Below are positions 7,452 to 14,873 of a DNA stretch of 16,026 nt, piece after piece. The notes beneath the pieces are model-generated. The model was not told the origin of the DNA. It saw only the letters and a list, made by a program, of their open reading frames with translations, and did no database searches. The number at the start of each line of letters is the position of its first letter. Position 1 is the first letter of the stretch. Position numbers and translations under genes: made by a program. The stretch is from an uncultured Leptolyngbya sp. (lineage in GTDB: Bacteria > Cyanobacteriota > Cyanobacteriia > Phormidesmidales > Phormidesmidaceae): positions 1 through 16,026 of the forward strand of contig CALBPH010000357.1 of the NCBI GenBank assembly GCA_937899365.1, read 5' to 3'.

Positions 7452-8349
7452 AATGGTCCTTTTTATGGTGAAAGCGGATACCTAGGAAAATGTCGTATAC
7501 AAACTCCCAGAAGTCTTTGCGCTGATTGAGTCCTAAAGATTGTGGGGAACCTTTTTCATCGAGCAATGGCTTCATCACCTCATAAGCTGGTTTGTACTTG
7601 TACCAGGGAATTGATGGCCATAGATGATGGACCAGATGATAGTTCTGCCCCATAATCACCAGGTTTAACAAGCGGCCGGGGTAGACCCGCGCATTTTTCC
7701 AGCGATTCTTTTCTTTGAAGGGACGGTGGGGAAGATAGTCAAAAAATAATCCTAGGGCCACACCCACCACCAAGGCTGGGGCAAACCAATAGTTAGCAAA
7801 ATAGGTCAAAAAATCAAACCGGCAAGCGGAGTAGATCAGACCTGCAACGACTAAACGGCTCAAAAACCACTCCAGTAGCTCGTACTTTTTCCATAGCCGT
7901 CGCTGGAAAAAGTAAATCTCGTGATAGAAAAAACGCGGTGCAATTAGCCAGAGAGGACCACAGGTAGACACGAAGTGATCGGGGTCATTCTCTGGGTCGT
8001 TGACGTTGGCGTGGTGCTGTAAATGTACCCGAGTAAATACCGGGAACGTAAAGCCCAACATCAGAGCGCTGCCGTGGCCTAAAACCGCATTCACAATTCG
8101 ATTGCTGTGGGCCGAATTGTGCGACGCATCATGGATGACAGTACCCACGAGGTGCAAAGCCACCGTGTTTAAAGCAAAACAAATCCAATGGGGAAAGCTC
8201 CAGGAAAAATACCCAAACGTTGCAACAGTCACTAACGCAACCGCGCCAACAAATATGAGTAGATCTGGGCTGACACCACCGTCCGCATCTAAAAGATCTT
8301 TGGGTACCCGTCTGCGCACCGCTGAAGGGCGTGTTGCCACCGAAACCAC
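7450..8349 (-). CDS. crtR: Beta-carotene hydroxylase CrtR (membrane di-iron)
   Basis: This 299-residue membrane protein belongs to the fatty-acid-desaturase/hydroxylase superfamily and looks like cyanobacterial CrtR, which adds hydroxyl groups to beta-carotene or related carotenoids to form zeaxanthin-type xanthophylls. Three histidine clusters that bind the two irons are intact: HDASHNSAH (residues 73-81), HLQHH (109-113) and HLVHH (238-242), together with LFFDYLPHRP and NYHLVHHLWPSIPWYKY. Hydrophobic segments lie around 30-50, 55-72, 90-105 and 165-200. The gene starts with GTG at 8349, decided by AAGGAG seven bases upstream. It converges on aroH. One oddity is STCGPLWL, where I recall STGGPLWL in relatives. 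An acyl-lipid desaturase is less likely given the close CrtR resemblance. Confidence 0.93.
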   Translation of the reverse strand: MVSVATRPSAVRRRVPKDLLDADGGVSPDLLIFVGAVALVTVATFGYFSWSFPHWICFALNTVALHLVGTVIHDASHNSAHSNRIVNAVLGHGSALMLGFTFPVFTRVHLQHHANVNDPENDPDHFVSTCGPLWLIAPRFFYHEIYFFQRRLWKKYELLEWFLSRLVVAGLIYSACRFDFLTYFANYWFAPALVVGVALGLFFDYLPHRPFKEKNRWKNARVYPGRLLNLVIMGQNYHLVHHLWPSIPWYKYKPAYEVMKPLLDEKGSPQSLGLNQRKDFWEFVYDIFLGIRFHHKKDH

Positions 8350-8378
8350 AGTAATACTCCTTCACACCTATGTTTCGA

Positions 8379-8407
8379 AGTATACGCTACCTAGAGGGAA
8401 TAATAAA
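8379..8407 (-). promoter_or_regulatory. Probable sigma-70 type promoter of crtR
   Basis: On the minus strand TATACT (8384-8379) lies 17 bases after TTTATT (8407-8402). This gives a transcription start near 8372 and a leader of about 22 bases that contains the AAGGAG ribosome binding site before the GTG start. The -10 is good and the -35 weak, so the call rests mainly on spacing and position. Confidence 0.45.
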
Positions 8408-8450
8408 GTTTTGTGACGTTATCTCATTTAGGCTTAATGTTTTTTGGGTT

Positions 8451-8484
8451 TGTAGCCAGATACTGGGACAAGCGTTTGGCTACA
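8451..8484. repeat. 8-bp perfect inverted repeat
   Basis: TGTAGCCA at 8451-8458 is repeated inverted as TGGCTACA at 8477-8484 with an 18-base spacer. No T-tract follows on either strand, so it does not look like a terminator. Its place between divergent crtR and pyk promoters would suit a dimeric regulator, but no family consensus is recognised. Confidence 0.4.
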
Positions 8485-8667
8485 GTGGTCACCTACGTAT
8501 AGGGTTGAGCTGACTTACTGAATGGCCCTTGGTGAAGAGGTCGGCTCTCAGCTAAGTGGGTGCTCCCTAGGGATGTAGCTAATGGGGGTTGGAGCGGAAT
8601 CGAACCCAGACATGATACTATCCGGTGGTTTGTTTAACCCACTGACAGCTAGCCTACGGACAGCACT

Positions 8668-10449
8668 ATGCCACTGCGCCATGCCATGCGTCGGACCAAA
8701 ATTGTATCGACTATTGGTCCTGCAACTCAGGATTCTGACACGTTGCGATCGCTAATTGAAGCCGGTGCCACCACCTTGCGGCTCAATTTTTCCCATGGAA
8801 CCCATGATGATCATCAGCGTAGTATTCGGTTGATTCGCCAGCTCTCATTTGAGCTCAATCAGCCCGTTGGCATTTTGCAGGATCTCCAGGGACCGAAAAT
8901 TCGGTTAGGTAAGTTCGAAGATGGCTCTATCCGTCTCAAGACGGGTGACAGCTTTATCCTTACCAGCCGTCAGCTGCCCGGCACCCAGGTCATCAGCTCT
9001 GTCACCTATGAGCCCCTGGTGGAAGAGGTCCCCACTGGTGCCACCATCCTGATGGACGATGGCAAAGTGGAAATGCGGGTTGTCAGTAAGGACATGGAAA
9101 AACACGAACTGCACTGTGAGGTGGTGGTTGGTGGCAAACTGTCCAACAGCAAAGGGGTTAATTTTCCTGGTGTCTATCTATCTATTAAGGCCCTGACGGA
9201 GAAAGACAAGGTAGATCTTGCCTTTGGTCTTGATCAAGGTGTTGATTGGGTTGCGCTCAGCTTTGTGCGGAATCCCCAGGACGTTTTAGAAATTAAGCAA
9301 ATTATTGCCAATGCGGGCAAACGAGTCCCCGTCATTGTCAAAATTGAAAAGCATGAAGCCATCGAACAGATGGAGGCGATCTTATCCCTGTCAGATGGTG
9401 TCATGGTTGCTCGGGGGGATCTCGGCGTAGAGCTACCTGCTGAAGATGTGCCCATCCTGCAAAAGAGACTCATTGCTACTGCCAACCGTCTTGGTATCCC
9501 TGTGATTACGGCCACCCAAATGCTCGACAGCATGGTGAGCAACCCCAGACCCACGCGGGCAGAAGTCTCCGATGTCGCCAACGCTATTCTGGATGGCACT
9601 GATGCCGTCATGCTCTCCAACGAAACAGCGGTTGGTGAGTATCCGGTAGAAGCCGTGGCTACCATGGCCAAGATTGCCCTGCGTACTGAAAAAGAGCAAA
9701 GTACCCAGAATTCAGAAATCGGCACCAGTCGCACAATTCCCAACGCCATTAGTAGAGCCGTAGGGCAGATTGCATCACAGCTCAATGCAGCTGCAATTAT
9801 GTCACTGACCAAAACCGGTTCCACGGCCCGTAATGTGTCTAAATTTCGTCCTCTTACGCCGATCCTGGCCGTAACCCCCCATGTTGAGGTGGCTCGTCGG
9901 CTACAGCTAGTGTGGGGCGTAAAACCATTGCTAGTTGTCGATCTGCCCTCTAGCAATCAAACCTTTCAGTCAGCCGTCAATGTTGCCCAAGAAAAAGCCC
10001 TCCTTGATGATGGCGATTTGGTGGTGATGACGGCGGGCACATTACAGGGGGTTTCAGGCTCTACAGATTTGATTAAGGTGGAGTTGGTAACCGCTGTCCT
10101 TGGCCATGGCAAAGGCATTGGTGAAGGTGTGGTGAGCGGTCGAGCCCGGGTGGTGAGTAAGGCGTTAGACGTTAGTAACTTTAACCCCGGTGAAATTTTG
10201 GTGGTGCCCAGCACCAGTGCCGATTATGTGGACATCATGCGCCATGCAGGCGGCATCGTCACAGAAGATGCCAGTCATGGTGGACATGCCGCTGTCCTTG
10301 GGCTACGCCTTGGTATTCCGGTGTTAGTGGGGGTAACCGATGCCACCAGTATCATTCGTGATGGCACTATCATTACTGTCGATGCTAAACGAGGTGTGAT
10401 TAGTTCGGGGGCCGCCAACAGCCCTCGAGAAACCACAATGTCTTACTAA
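8668..10449 (+). CDS. pyk: Pyruvate kinase with C-terminal PEP-utiliser-type domain
   Basis: The 593-residue product catalyses the last step of glycolysis, PEP plus ADP to pyruvate plus ATP, in the cytoplasm. Visible motifs are RTKIVSTIGPAT (9-20), RLNFSHG with Arg38, LQDLQGPKIRLGKF leading into the lid domain (about 76-174), VKIEKHEA with catalytic Lys225 and metal-binding Glu227, VARGDLGVELP with Asp251, and VITATQMLDSM. The allosteric C-domain is followed by an extra domain (about 485-580) of the mobile PEP-utilising type, with TEDASHGGHAAVLGLRLGIP and His540. This extension is known in Bacillus-type pyruvate kinases and explains the length. ATG 8668 gives MPLRHAMRRTKIV; ATG 8686 is an alternative. 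Codon use is like that of its neighbours. Confidence 0.96.
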   Translation: MPLRHAMRRTKIVSTIGPATQDSDTLRSLIEAGATTLRLNFSHGTHDDHQRSIRLIRQLSFELNQPVGILQDLQGPKIRLGKFEDGSIRLKTGDSFILTSRQLPGTQVISSVTYEPLVEEVPTGATILMDDGKVEMRVVSKDMEKHELHCEVVVGGKLSNSKGVNFPGVYLSIKALTEKDKVDLAFGLDQGVDWVALSFVRNPQDVLEIKQIIANAGKRVPVIVKIEKHEAIEQMEAILSLSDGVMVARGDLGVELPAEDVPILQKRLIATANRLGIPVITATQMLDSMVSNPRPTRAEVSDVANAILDGTDAVMLSNETAVGEYPVEAVATMAKIALRTEKEQSTQNSEIGTSRTIPNAISRAVGQIASQLNAAAIMSLTKTGSTARNVSKFRPLTPILAVTPHVEVARRLQLVWGVKPLLVVDLPSSNQTFQSAVNVAQEKALLDDGDLVVMTAGTLQGVSGSTDLIKVELVTAVLGHGKGIGEGVVSGRARVVSKALDVSNFNPGEILVVPSTSADYVDIMRHAGGIVTEDASHGGHAAVLGLRLGIPVLVGVTDATSIIRDGTIITVDAKRGVISSGAANSPRETTMSY

Positions 10450-10488
10450 GAATGTCCTACTGAGAATCTTTACTAAGCAGCTACTAAG
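10444..10488 (+). repeat. Four imperfect TACTAAG repeats at the pyk 3' end
   Basis: TACTAAG occurs at 10444, 10471 and 10482, and TACTGAG at 10458, with periods of 14, 13 and 11 bases. The first copy contains the pyk stop codon, and the last two are embedded in an exact repeat of CTACTAAGCAGC-like units. Replication slippage is the simplest explanation; no hairpin terminator is visible in the 92-base pyk/leuD spacer. Confidence 0.4.
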
Positions 10489-10541
10489 CAGCAGAAAGTA
10501 GGAGAGACGGGAGCAGAAAGCCTGCCTCAGGTCTGGGTCGG

Positions 10542-11150
10542 CTATGCCTTGCTCCAACTCACGTAGGGGAGGTTGGCTGCGGTTGTTTTAATTTTTTCTG
10601 CACCCTGTAATAGTTGGCCGCATGCATCCCAGGTGCCGTTCATAAACATTTGGCGGTTGCCTTCTTTGATGGAGACTGCTGTATCTAGGCCGCCGCCAGC
10701 GATGTTTAGGGTGTTTAAGTCGAGGGTAAGGTCCGCATCAGGGGAGTCGGCAATCAATGTCTGGAGCTGCGTAATCTGTTCTGGTGTGGCCGTAACACAG
10801 GGCATGCCGATGGCAACACAATTGCCCAGGAAAATCTCGGCAAAGCTTTGGCCAACAATGGCACCGATGCCCCAGCGCATAATCGCTTGGGGAGCATGTT
10901 CGCGCGATGAACCACAGCCAAAATTACTATTGACGACTAAAATTTTAGCCCCTTGGTACTGGGGTTGCTCAAAGGGGTGGGTGCCGTTACTTTGGGCCCG
11001 ATCGTCGGCAAAAACGTTTTGACCTAGGCCGTCAAAGGTCACACAGCGCAGAAACCGAGCCGGAATAATACGATCCGTATCGATGTCATTACCCGATAAA
11101 GGAATACCGCGGCCGCTGACCGACATGATTTTAGACGTTGCTTGGGCCAT
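10542..11150 (-). CDS. leuD: 3-isopropylmalate dehydratase small subunit
   Basis: This 202-residue swivel-domain subunit pairs with LeuC to isomerise 2-isopropylmalate to 3-isopropylmalate in leucine synthesis. Key segments are GRGIPLSGNDIDTDRIIPAR (residues 14-33), FGCGSSREHAPQAI, which holds the substrate-contacting loop, and GQSFAEIFLGNCVAIGMPCV. Length is normal. The ATG at 11150 has no obvious ribosome binding site. It is divergent from the PPOX gene across an 84-bp spacer and convergent with pyk. The partner leuC lies about 4.1 kb upstream on the same strand, so the two are unlikely to share one transcript. Confidence 0.95.
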   Translation of the reverse strand: MAQATSKIMSVSGRGIPLSGNDIDTDRIIPARFLRCVTFDGLGQNVFADDRAQSNGTHPFEQPQYQGAKILVVNSNFGCGSSREHAPQAIMRWGIGAIVGQSFAEIFLGNCVAIGMPCVTATPEQITQLQTLIADSPDADLTLDLNTLNIAGGGLDTAVSIKEGNRQMFMNGTWDACGQLLQGAEKIKTTAANLPYVSWSKA

Positions 11151-11161
11151 AGTGTTTTGAG

Positions 11162-11202
11162 ACGCTACCGTAGACGACGTTACCGAGTTCCTATGGTAGC
11201 GT
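11162..11202. promoter_or_regulatory. Inverted repeat with NtcA-type motif in the leuD/PPOX spacer
   Basis: ACGCTACCGTAG at 11162-11173 pairs with CTATGGTAGCGT at 11191-11202 over 12 positions with a single G-U pair and a 17-base loop. Overlapping the left arm is GTA-N8-TAC (11170-11183), the consensus of NtcA. For the rightward gene, TACCAG at 11205-11210 stands 21 bases after it, near the usual NtcA to -10 distance. For leuD the site ends only 19 bases before the ATG, where binding would more likely hinder expression. One such match in the intergenic DNA of this window could arise by chance. Confidence 0.4.
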
Positions 11203-11234
11203 GATACCAGGTTTTCCCCTCATTAGACTTCTAC

Positions 11235-11798
11235 ATGGCTAAGGTGTTTTCTGAGCTGGCTTCATCACACCAAGACTTTATTCAAAAGCAGCAGCTTTTC
11301 TTTGTGGCCACGGCCCCTTTGATGCCGAATGGCCATGTTAATTTATCTCCCAAAGGCTTAGATACGTTTCAGATCTTGTCGCCTACTCGTGTGGCTTACC
11401 TGGACCTGACCGGGAGCGGCAATGAAACCTCTGCCCATCTGGTCGACAATGGCCGCATTACGCTGATGTTTTGTAGCTTTGACCGTCAGCCATTGATTTT
11501 GCGACTGTATGGTCAAGGTAGGGTGATATTACCCAACACAGAGGGTTGGACTGACTTGGTTACTCATTTTGAGACGATGCCCGGTGCCCGGCAGATAATT
11601 ATGGTAGATATCCACCGGGTTCAGACGTCTTGTGGTTATGGAATTCCTCTGTATGACTACCAGGGACAGCGACCAACGCTATCATCTTGGGCCCAGAAAA
11701 AAGGGCCAGCCGGTTTAGCGCAGTATCAGATAGATAAGGGAAGCACCAGCATTGATGGGTTAGTCACTCCCATTGGTCAGACCAGCGATAGTGTGTAA
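11235..11798 (+). CDS. PPOX-class (pyridoxamine phosphate oxidase-like) flavin-fold protein
   Basis: The 187-residue product fits the pyridoxamine 5'-phosphate oxidase-like split-barrel family that binds FMN, F420 or haem. Visible are the first strands FFVATAPLMPNGHVNLSPKG (residues 22-41) and VAYLDLTGSGNETSAHLVDN, then RITLMFCSFDRQPLILRLYG and the later VDIHRVQTSCGYGIPLYDY. The last motif is typical of the subgroup often annotated as pyridoxamine 5'-phosphate oxidase family protein, usually of unknown substrate and distinct from true PdxH. It is divergent from leuD, and its stop lies 14 bp from the convergent GH13 gene. Function beyond flavin-type redox chemistry cannot be read from the sequence. 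Confidence 0.88.
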   Translation: MAKVFSELASSHQDFIQKQQLFFVATAPLMPNGHVNLSPKGLDTFQILSPTRVAYLDLTGSGNETSAHLVDNGRITLMFCSFDRQPLILRLYGQGRVILPNTEGWTDLVTHFETMPGARQIIMVDIHRVQTSCGYGIPLYDYQGQRPTLSSWAQKKGPAGLAQYQIDKGSTSIDGLVTPIGQTSDSV

Positions 11799-11812
11799 TG
11801 ACTCCGTGGTCT

Positions 11813-13624
11813 TTAAACCTGGTAGAGAAATTCTAGATCTACCTGGTCAGGAGTATTTTCGGGATTGTAGTAAGGGCGGTTGGTTAGCCAAACCGACTGG
11901 TATGGCTTCAGTTGATAAACCGCATGTAAATCCTCAAAGTGTTCGCCGCTAATCAAATCAAGCCAGGTATCTGTGTTGACTAAATTTAAGGCGCTCAGAT
12001 GCAGGGAATGGGATTGGTTGCTGAGGTTATGAATCGAAAAGATACTCTGATCGCGGGCAATACTCTGACGCCAAAATGCCAGTAGTGCAGGGTTTTCTGG
12101 ATGCAGGGTGTATTGGGTGGCATTCGGGTGAAACGCTTTTTGCTGACGACGAATCTGGATCAGTCGTGAAAGCTCTTTTAAGACAATTGACTGGGCAGAC
12201 TCAGGATCATTTAGGAGCGCGTCTAATTGTTGTTTATGCCAGCAGTGACGATTGATGGAGCGATTGTGGCCGGTGAGCTGCATCTTCTCCGTGTCATTGG
12301 GGGTGGCTAACAGACTGTGGATGTAGAACGCGGGAATGCCTTCTAAGGACATCATGACAGTCTGTGAGCAGAGGAATCGCTCAATTTGCCATTGGTCAGG
12401 ACCCTGGGCCGTTCCTTGGAGGGCGTCAAACAGAGAAATATTAATCTCGTAGGGCGACTCGCTACCATCAGCCTTGCTGCGCATACTAATTTGGGCACCA
12501 AAGCTGCGCATGGTATCGATAAGGGTTTCAAACTCCGCCTCTTCTAGCAGCCCTTCGGTGGGGCGCATGCCAATGCCGTCGTGGGAGGCGGTGAAATTAA
12601 AGTAGGCGCAGCCAATGGGGGCTGGCGGCATGCTCATCATCCAGGTTTTTAGGTGATCTGAGCGGCCTTGCATCAACGCATTCAGCAGCAGTGGTGGCAA
12701 GCTGAAGTTGTAGATCATGTGGGCTTCGTTGCGATCGCCAAAATAGCTCAGATTTTCACGATTTGGCACATTGGTTTCGGTGATCAGGGCAATACCTGGA
12801 TCCACCATTTGTAGAATCTCGCGGAAGGTCTGAATTAAGGTGTGAGTCTCGGGTAAATGAATGCAGCAGGTTCCCAAGGACTTCCATAAAAAACCCACAG
12901 CATCTAGACGAATGTAGCGAGCGCCGTGCTCGACATAGCCCAGCATGATGCTGACAAATTCTAGGAAGACGTCGGGATTGCCATAGTCGAGGTCCACCTG
13001 ATCGGCACTAAATGTAGTCCATACATGTTGCAAGCCTCGGGTGGTTTCCACCGGGGTTAGCAGGGGACTGCTGCGTGGGCGTACCACATCTGAGGTGGGT
13101 GTATCGTCGGGCAGGCTAATAAAGTAGTCGCGACCTGGCAGCTGGTCTTGCTTGAACTGCTGAAACCATTCACTTTGGCTAGACACATGGTTTGCAACCA
13201 GATCAAACATCAGGTTGAAGTTGCGCCCAATGGCCTCGACATCCGCCCAGTTACCCAGGGTCTCATTGACTGCCAAAAAGTCAATAACGGCAAAGCCATC
13301 GTCAGAACTGTAGGGAAAAAATGGCAGAATATGGACGCCTGTAACGGTTTCACCTAGGTAAGTATTGAGAAACTGATGCAGTGTTTGTAGCGGGGATGCA
13401 TTGTCGCTGCAGATGCTATCACCGTAGGTAATTAACAAGATCTTGTCTTGATCCCACTTACCCAAATCTTCTTGGGCATGGGCTTTGAGATGCGCTTTTG
13501 TCAGATCGTATAGTTTTGGAGCAAGGTCATTGATCTGCTCCTCAGCGTATACGCGACTTAATAAGGGGCGAATTTTAGAGATAAACCCCTCAAAGGATAT
13601 GGCCGCTTTAGACGTTGTCAACAT
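11813..13624 (-). CDS. GH13_18 sugar phosphorylase, glucosylglycerate/glucosylglycerol type
   Basis: This 603-residue enzyme belongs to glycoside hydrolase family 13, subfamily 18 (sucrose phosphorylase-like). Catalytic residues are in place: nucleophile Asp241 in YIRLDAVGFLWK, acid/base Glu283 in ALITETNVP, and transition-state Asp349 in TASHDGIGMRP. The entry motif GVHILPFFPYSSDDGF is typical. The stretch VRPRSSPLLT followed by VWTTFSADQVDLDY resembles glucosylglycerate and glucosylglycerol phosphorylases (E. coli YcjM type) more than true sucrose phosphorylase, judged from memory. I infer reversible phosphorolysis of an osmolyte glucoside to glucose 1-phosphate. It has no signal peptide, so it is cytoplasmic. 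It may be transcribed alone; the Crp/Fnr-type gene lies 616 bp upstream on the same strand. Exact substrate is unresolved. Confidence 0.9.
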   Translation of the reverse strand: MLTTSKAAISFEGFISKIRPLLSRVYAEEQINDLAPKLYDLTKAHLKAHAQEDLGKWDQDKILLITYGDSICSDNASPLQTLHQFLNTYLGETVTGVHILPFFPYSSDDGFAVIDFLAVNETLGNWADVEAIGRNFNLMFDLVANHVSSQSEWFQQFKQDQLPGRDYFISLPDDTPTSDVVRPRSSPLLTPVETTRGLQHVWTTFSADQVDLDYGNPDVFLEFVSIMLGYVEHGARYIRLDAVGFLWKSLGTCCIHLPETHTLIQTFREILQMVDPGIALITETNVPNRENLSYFGDRNEAHMIYNFSLPPLLLNALMQGRSDHLKTWMMSMPPAPIGCAYFNFTASHDGIGMRPTEGLLEEAEFETLIDTMRSFGAQISMRSKADGSESPYEINISLFDALQGTAQGPDQWQIERFLCSQTVMMSLEGIPAFYIHSLLATPNDTEKMQLTGHNRSINRHCWHKQQLDALLNDPESAQSIVLKELSRLIQIRRQQKAFHPNATQYTLHPENPALLAFWRQSIARDQSIFSIHNLSNQSHSLHLSALNLVNTDTWLDLISGEHFEDLHAVYQLKPYQSVWLTNRPYYNPENTPDQVDLEFLYQV

Positions 13625-14240
13625 GAATAGTTAAGTCTGGTGTGAAATTTCATTGGGCAGGCACCGAGGTGCGTTGGAGCAAATGCAAGCAAATAAGCAT
13701 AGGGCTCAAGGTTGAATCCTCGCTCCCCAAAGTTTTCAAATATTCCTGATGGTTCGAATGTCTAGCGAGTTTTTGAATAATTAGATCAATCAAGATCCAT
13801 TTGGGACAGCTTAACCCAGGTAGCTAGATAATTCACTACCAGACATGACCGTCTGATTTGAATATCAGCAAGACTAATAATTGAACAATTTTGATTGTGG
13901 TTTACGACTATTCAGGTTATCACCGGTTTTTTGGAAAGGTCTGGAGATAAGTACAAATATCGAGGGCGCTTCATATCTCTCAATAAACTCTGAAGTCTAT
14001 GTGAATTGCAGACTATCTCGAACATCAGCAAAAACTATTAAACGGTGGTGGTGCTGCCCGATGCTGTTAAAGAGTGTGCTTAGCCGATGGGGTTGTCTTC
14101 AATATCAGAAACACCTGTAGATGTTTGGCCGTTTGCCAAATATCTACAGGTGTTTTTAGGACTATTGGTCAGCTGATGGTTTTATTGCATGACCACCCGG
14201 CTCTCTTGGTTGGCTGGCCTAGGGGCTTTGCGATCGCAAC
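13625..14240. other. Long intergenic region with orphan terminator and possible small RNA
   Basis: These 616 bases hold no frame I would call coding. A 79-codon frame at 13881-14120 ends inside the terminator stem, is unlike any protein I know, and is not credible. The left part should contain the GH13 promoter. The right part contains a very strong hairpin with a T-tract on the plus strand (14111-14157), although no rightward gene lies upstream. That suggests a rightward small RNA, or use of the hairpin by the leftward regulator gene that stops at 14241. No known RNA family was recognised. Confidence 0.5.
14111..14157 (+). terminator. Very strong intrinsic terminator with no gene upstream on its strand
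   Basis: Left arm 14111-14129 (ACACCTGTAGATGTTTGGC) pairs with right arm 14135-14153 over 19 positions with one G-U pair and a five-base loop CGTTT. Five T residues follow at 14153-14157. On the minus strand the exit side has only three T residues, so it would end the leftward regulator transcript less well. It lies 84 bases beyond that gene's stop. Confidence 0.85.
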
Positions 14241-14873
14241 TCAATTAACCATGCTCAGGGGCACAATGAGATAACGCTGATGGATTGTGAGCCACCCTTC
14301 TTTGCGAAAGTCTCTGAGCAAACGAGTAACAGTGACGCGGGTAGTACCAATGGTTGTGGCCAACTGGTGATGGGTTAAACGGATGGTTAATTTGACCCCC
14401 TGGGGTTCTACCTTGCCAAACTCCTGGGCCAGCATAATTAGAAGCTGCCGTAGCCTGTCTGCCACTAAGCGTTTGCCAGATAGGGCTAGCCAGGCTTCTG
14501 ACTGCTGGAGACGTCGAGATAGGTGGGAGAACAAACCGGCCATTAACGTCGGCGAATTTTCTAACTCTGCCATCGCTAGGGGCAAAACATCCACGGGGGT
14601 TAGAGCGGTTGCCCAATAGGGGCTAACACCCGTCAGGCTCAGACCGAAGGGCATGGATGGCCCAGCTAGGCCCAATAATGTTTCGCTACCGTCCGGGTGA
14701 ATGGTGTGCAGCTGCACAATGCCCCGGCAGATAACGTAGATTTCATTGCGTCTTAGGGGAATGCTGTGACCCGCCGTAAATTGAGTTAAATTACGCTCGT
14801 GATAAAGCTGCTCAAGCAGTGCAATGTAGTGGTCTGATGTGCGAGTTCTTTGGGTGAGCTGGGATACTGACAT
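14241..14873 (-). CDS. Crp/Fnr-family transcription regulator, NtcA-like DNA-binding domain
   Basis: This 210-residue protein has an N-terminal cNMP-binding-type beta-barrel (about 25-115; IPLRRNEIYVICRGIVQLHT, PDGSETLLGLAGPSMPFG), a dimerisation helix (FSHLSRRLQQSEAWLALSGK) and a C-terminal winged helix (about 160-205). The recognition segment LATTIGTTRVTVTRLLRDFR closely resembles that of NtcA (IGSTRVTVTRLL, from memory), so it may recognise a similar GTA-N8-TAC site. The effector-binding half is not NtcA itself and lacks the cAMP phosphate-binding signature of CRP, so the ligand, if any, is unknown. It lies upstream of the GH13 gene and downstream of leuC on the same strand. AGGGG stands before the ATG but at long spacing. 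Confidence 0.9.
   Translation of the reverse strand: MSVSQLTQRTRTSDHYIALLEQLYHERNLTQFTAGHSIPLRRNEIYVICRGIVQLHTIHPDGSETLLGLAGPSMPFGLSLTGVSPYWATALTPVDVLPLAMAELENSPTLMAGLFSHLSRRLQQSEAWLALSGKRLVADRLRQLLIMLAQEFGKVEPQGVKLTIRLTHHQLATTIGTTRVTVTRLLRDFRKEGWLTIHQRYLIVPLSMVN

Larger units (their letters stand above)
8350..8667. other. Divergent crtR/pyk spacer with inverted repeat and tRNA-like motif
   Basis: This 318-base spacer holds the promoters of the divergent crtR and pyk genes. Besides the crtR promoter it contains an 8-bp inverted repeat (8451-8484). At 8593-8606 it has the complement of a T-loop-like string GGTTCGATTCC (minus strand), discussed under findings. A possible extended -10, TGATACTAT at 8613-8621, could serve pyk but has no good -35. 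No intact tRNA could be folded from this stretch. Confidence 0.45.

Noticed and set aside
9234..9956. 240-codon minus-strand frame inside pyk
   Set aside because: It is the antisense shadow of pyruvate kinase, low-complexity Ser/Thr/Ala-rich and without recognisable motifs.
13690..13730. tRNA 3'-end-like string AGGTTGAATCCTCGCTCCCC
   Set aside because: The T-loop lacks the C of TTCGA, no complementary acceptor arm or anticodon arm was found upstream, and it is likely chance.
13881..14120. 79-codon plus-strand frame before the orphan terminator
   Set aside because: Its composition is unlike a folded protein, it lacks a ribosome binding site, and its stop lies inside the terminator stem.
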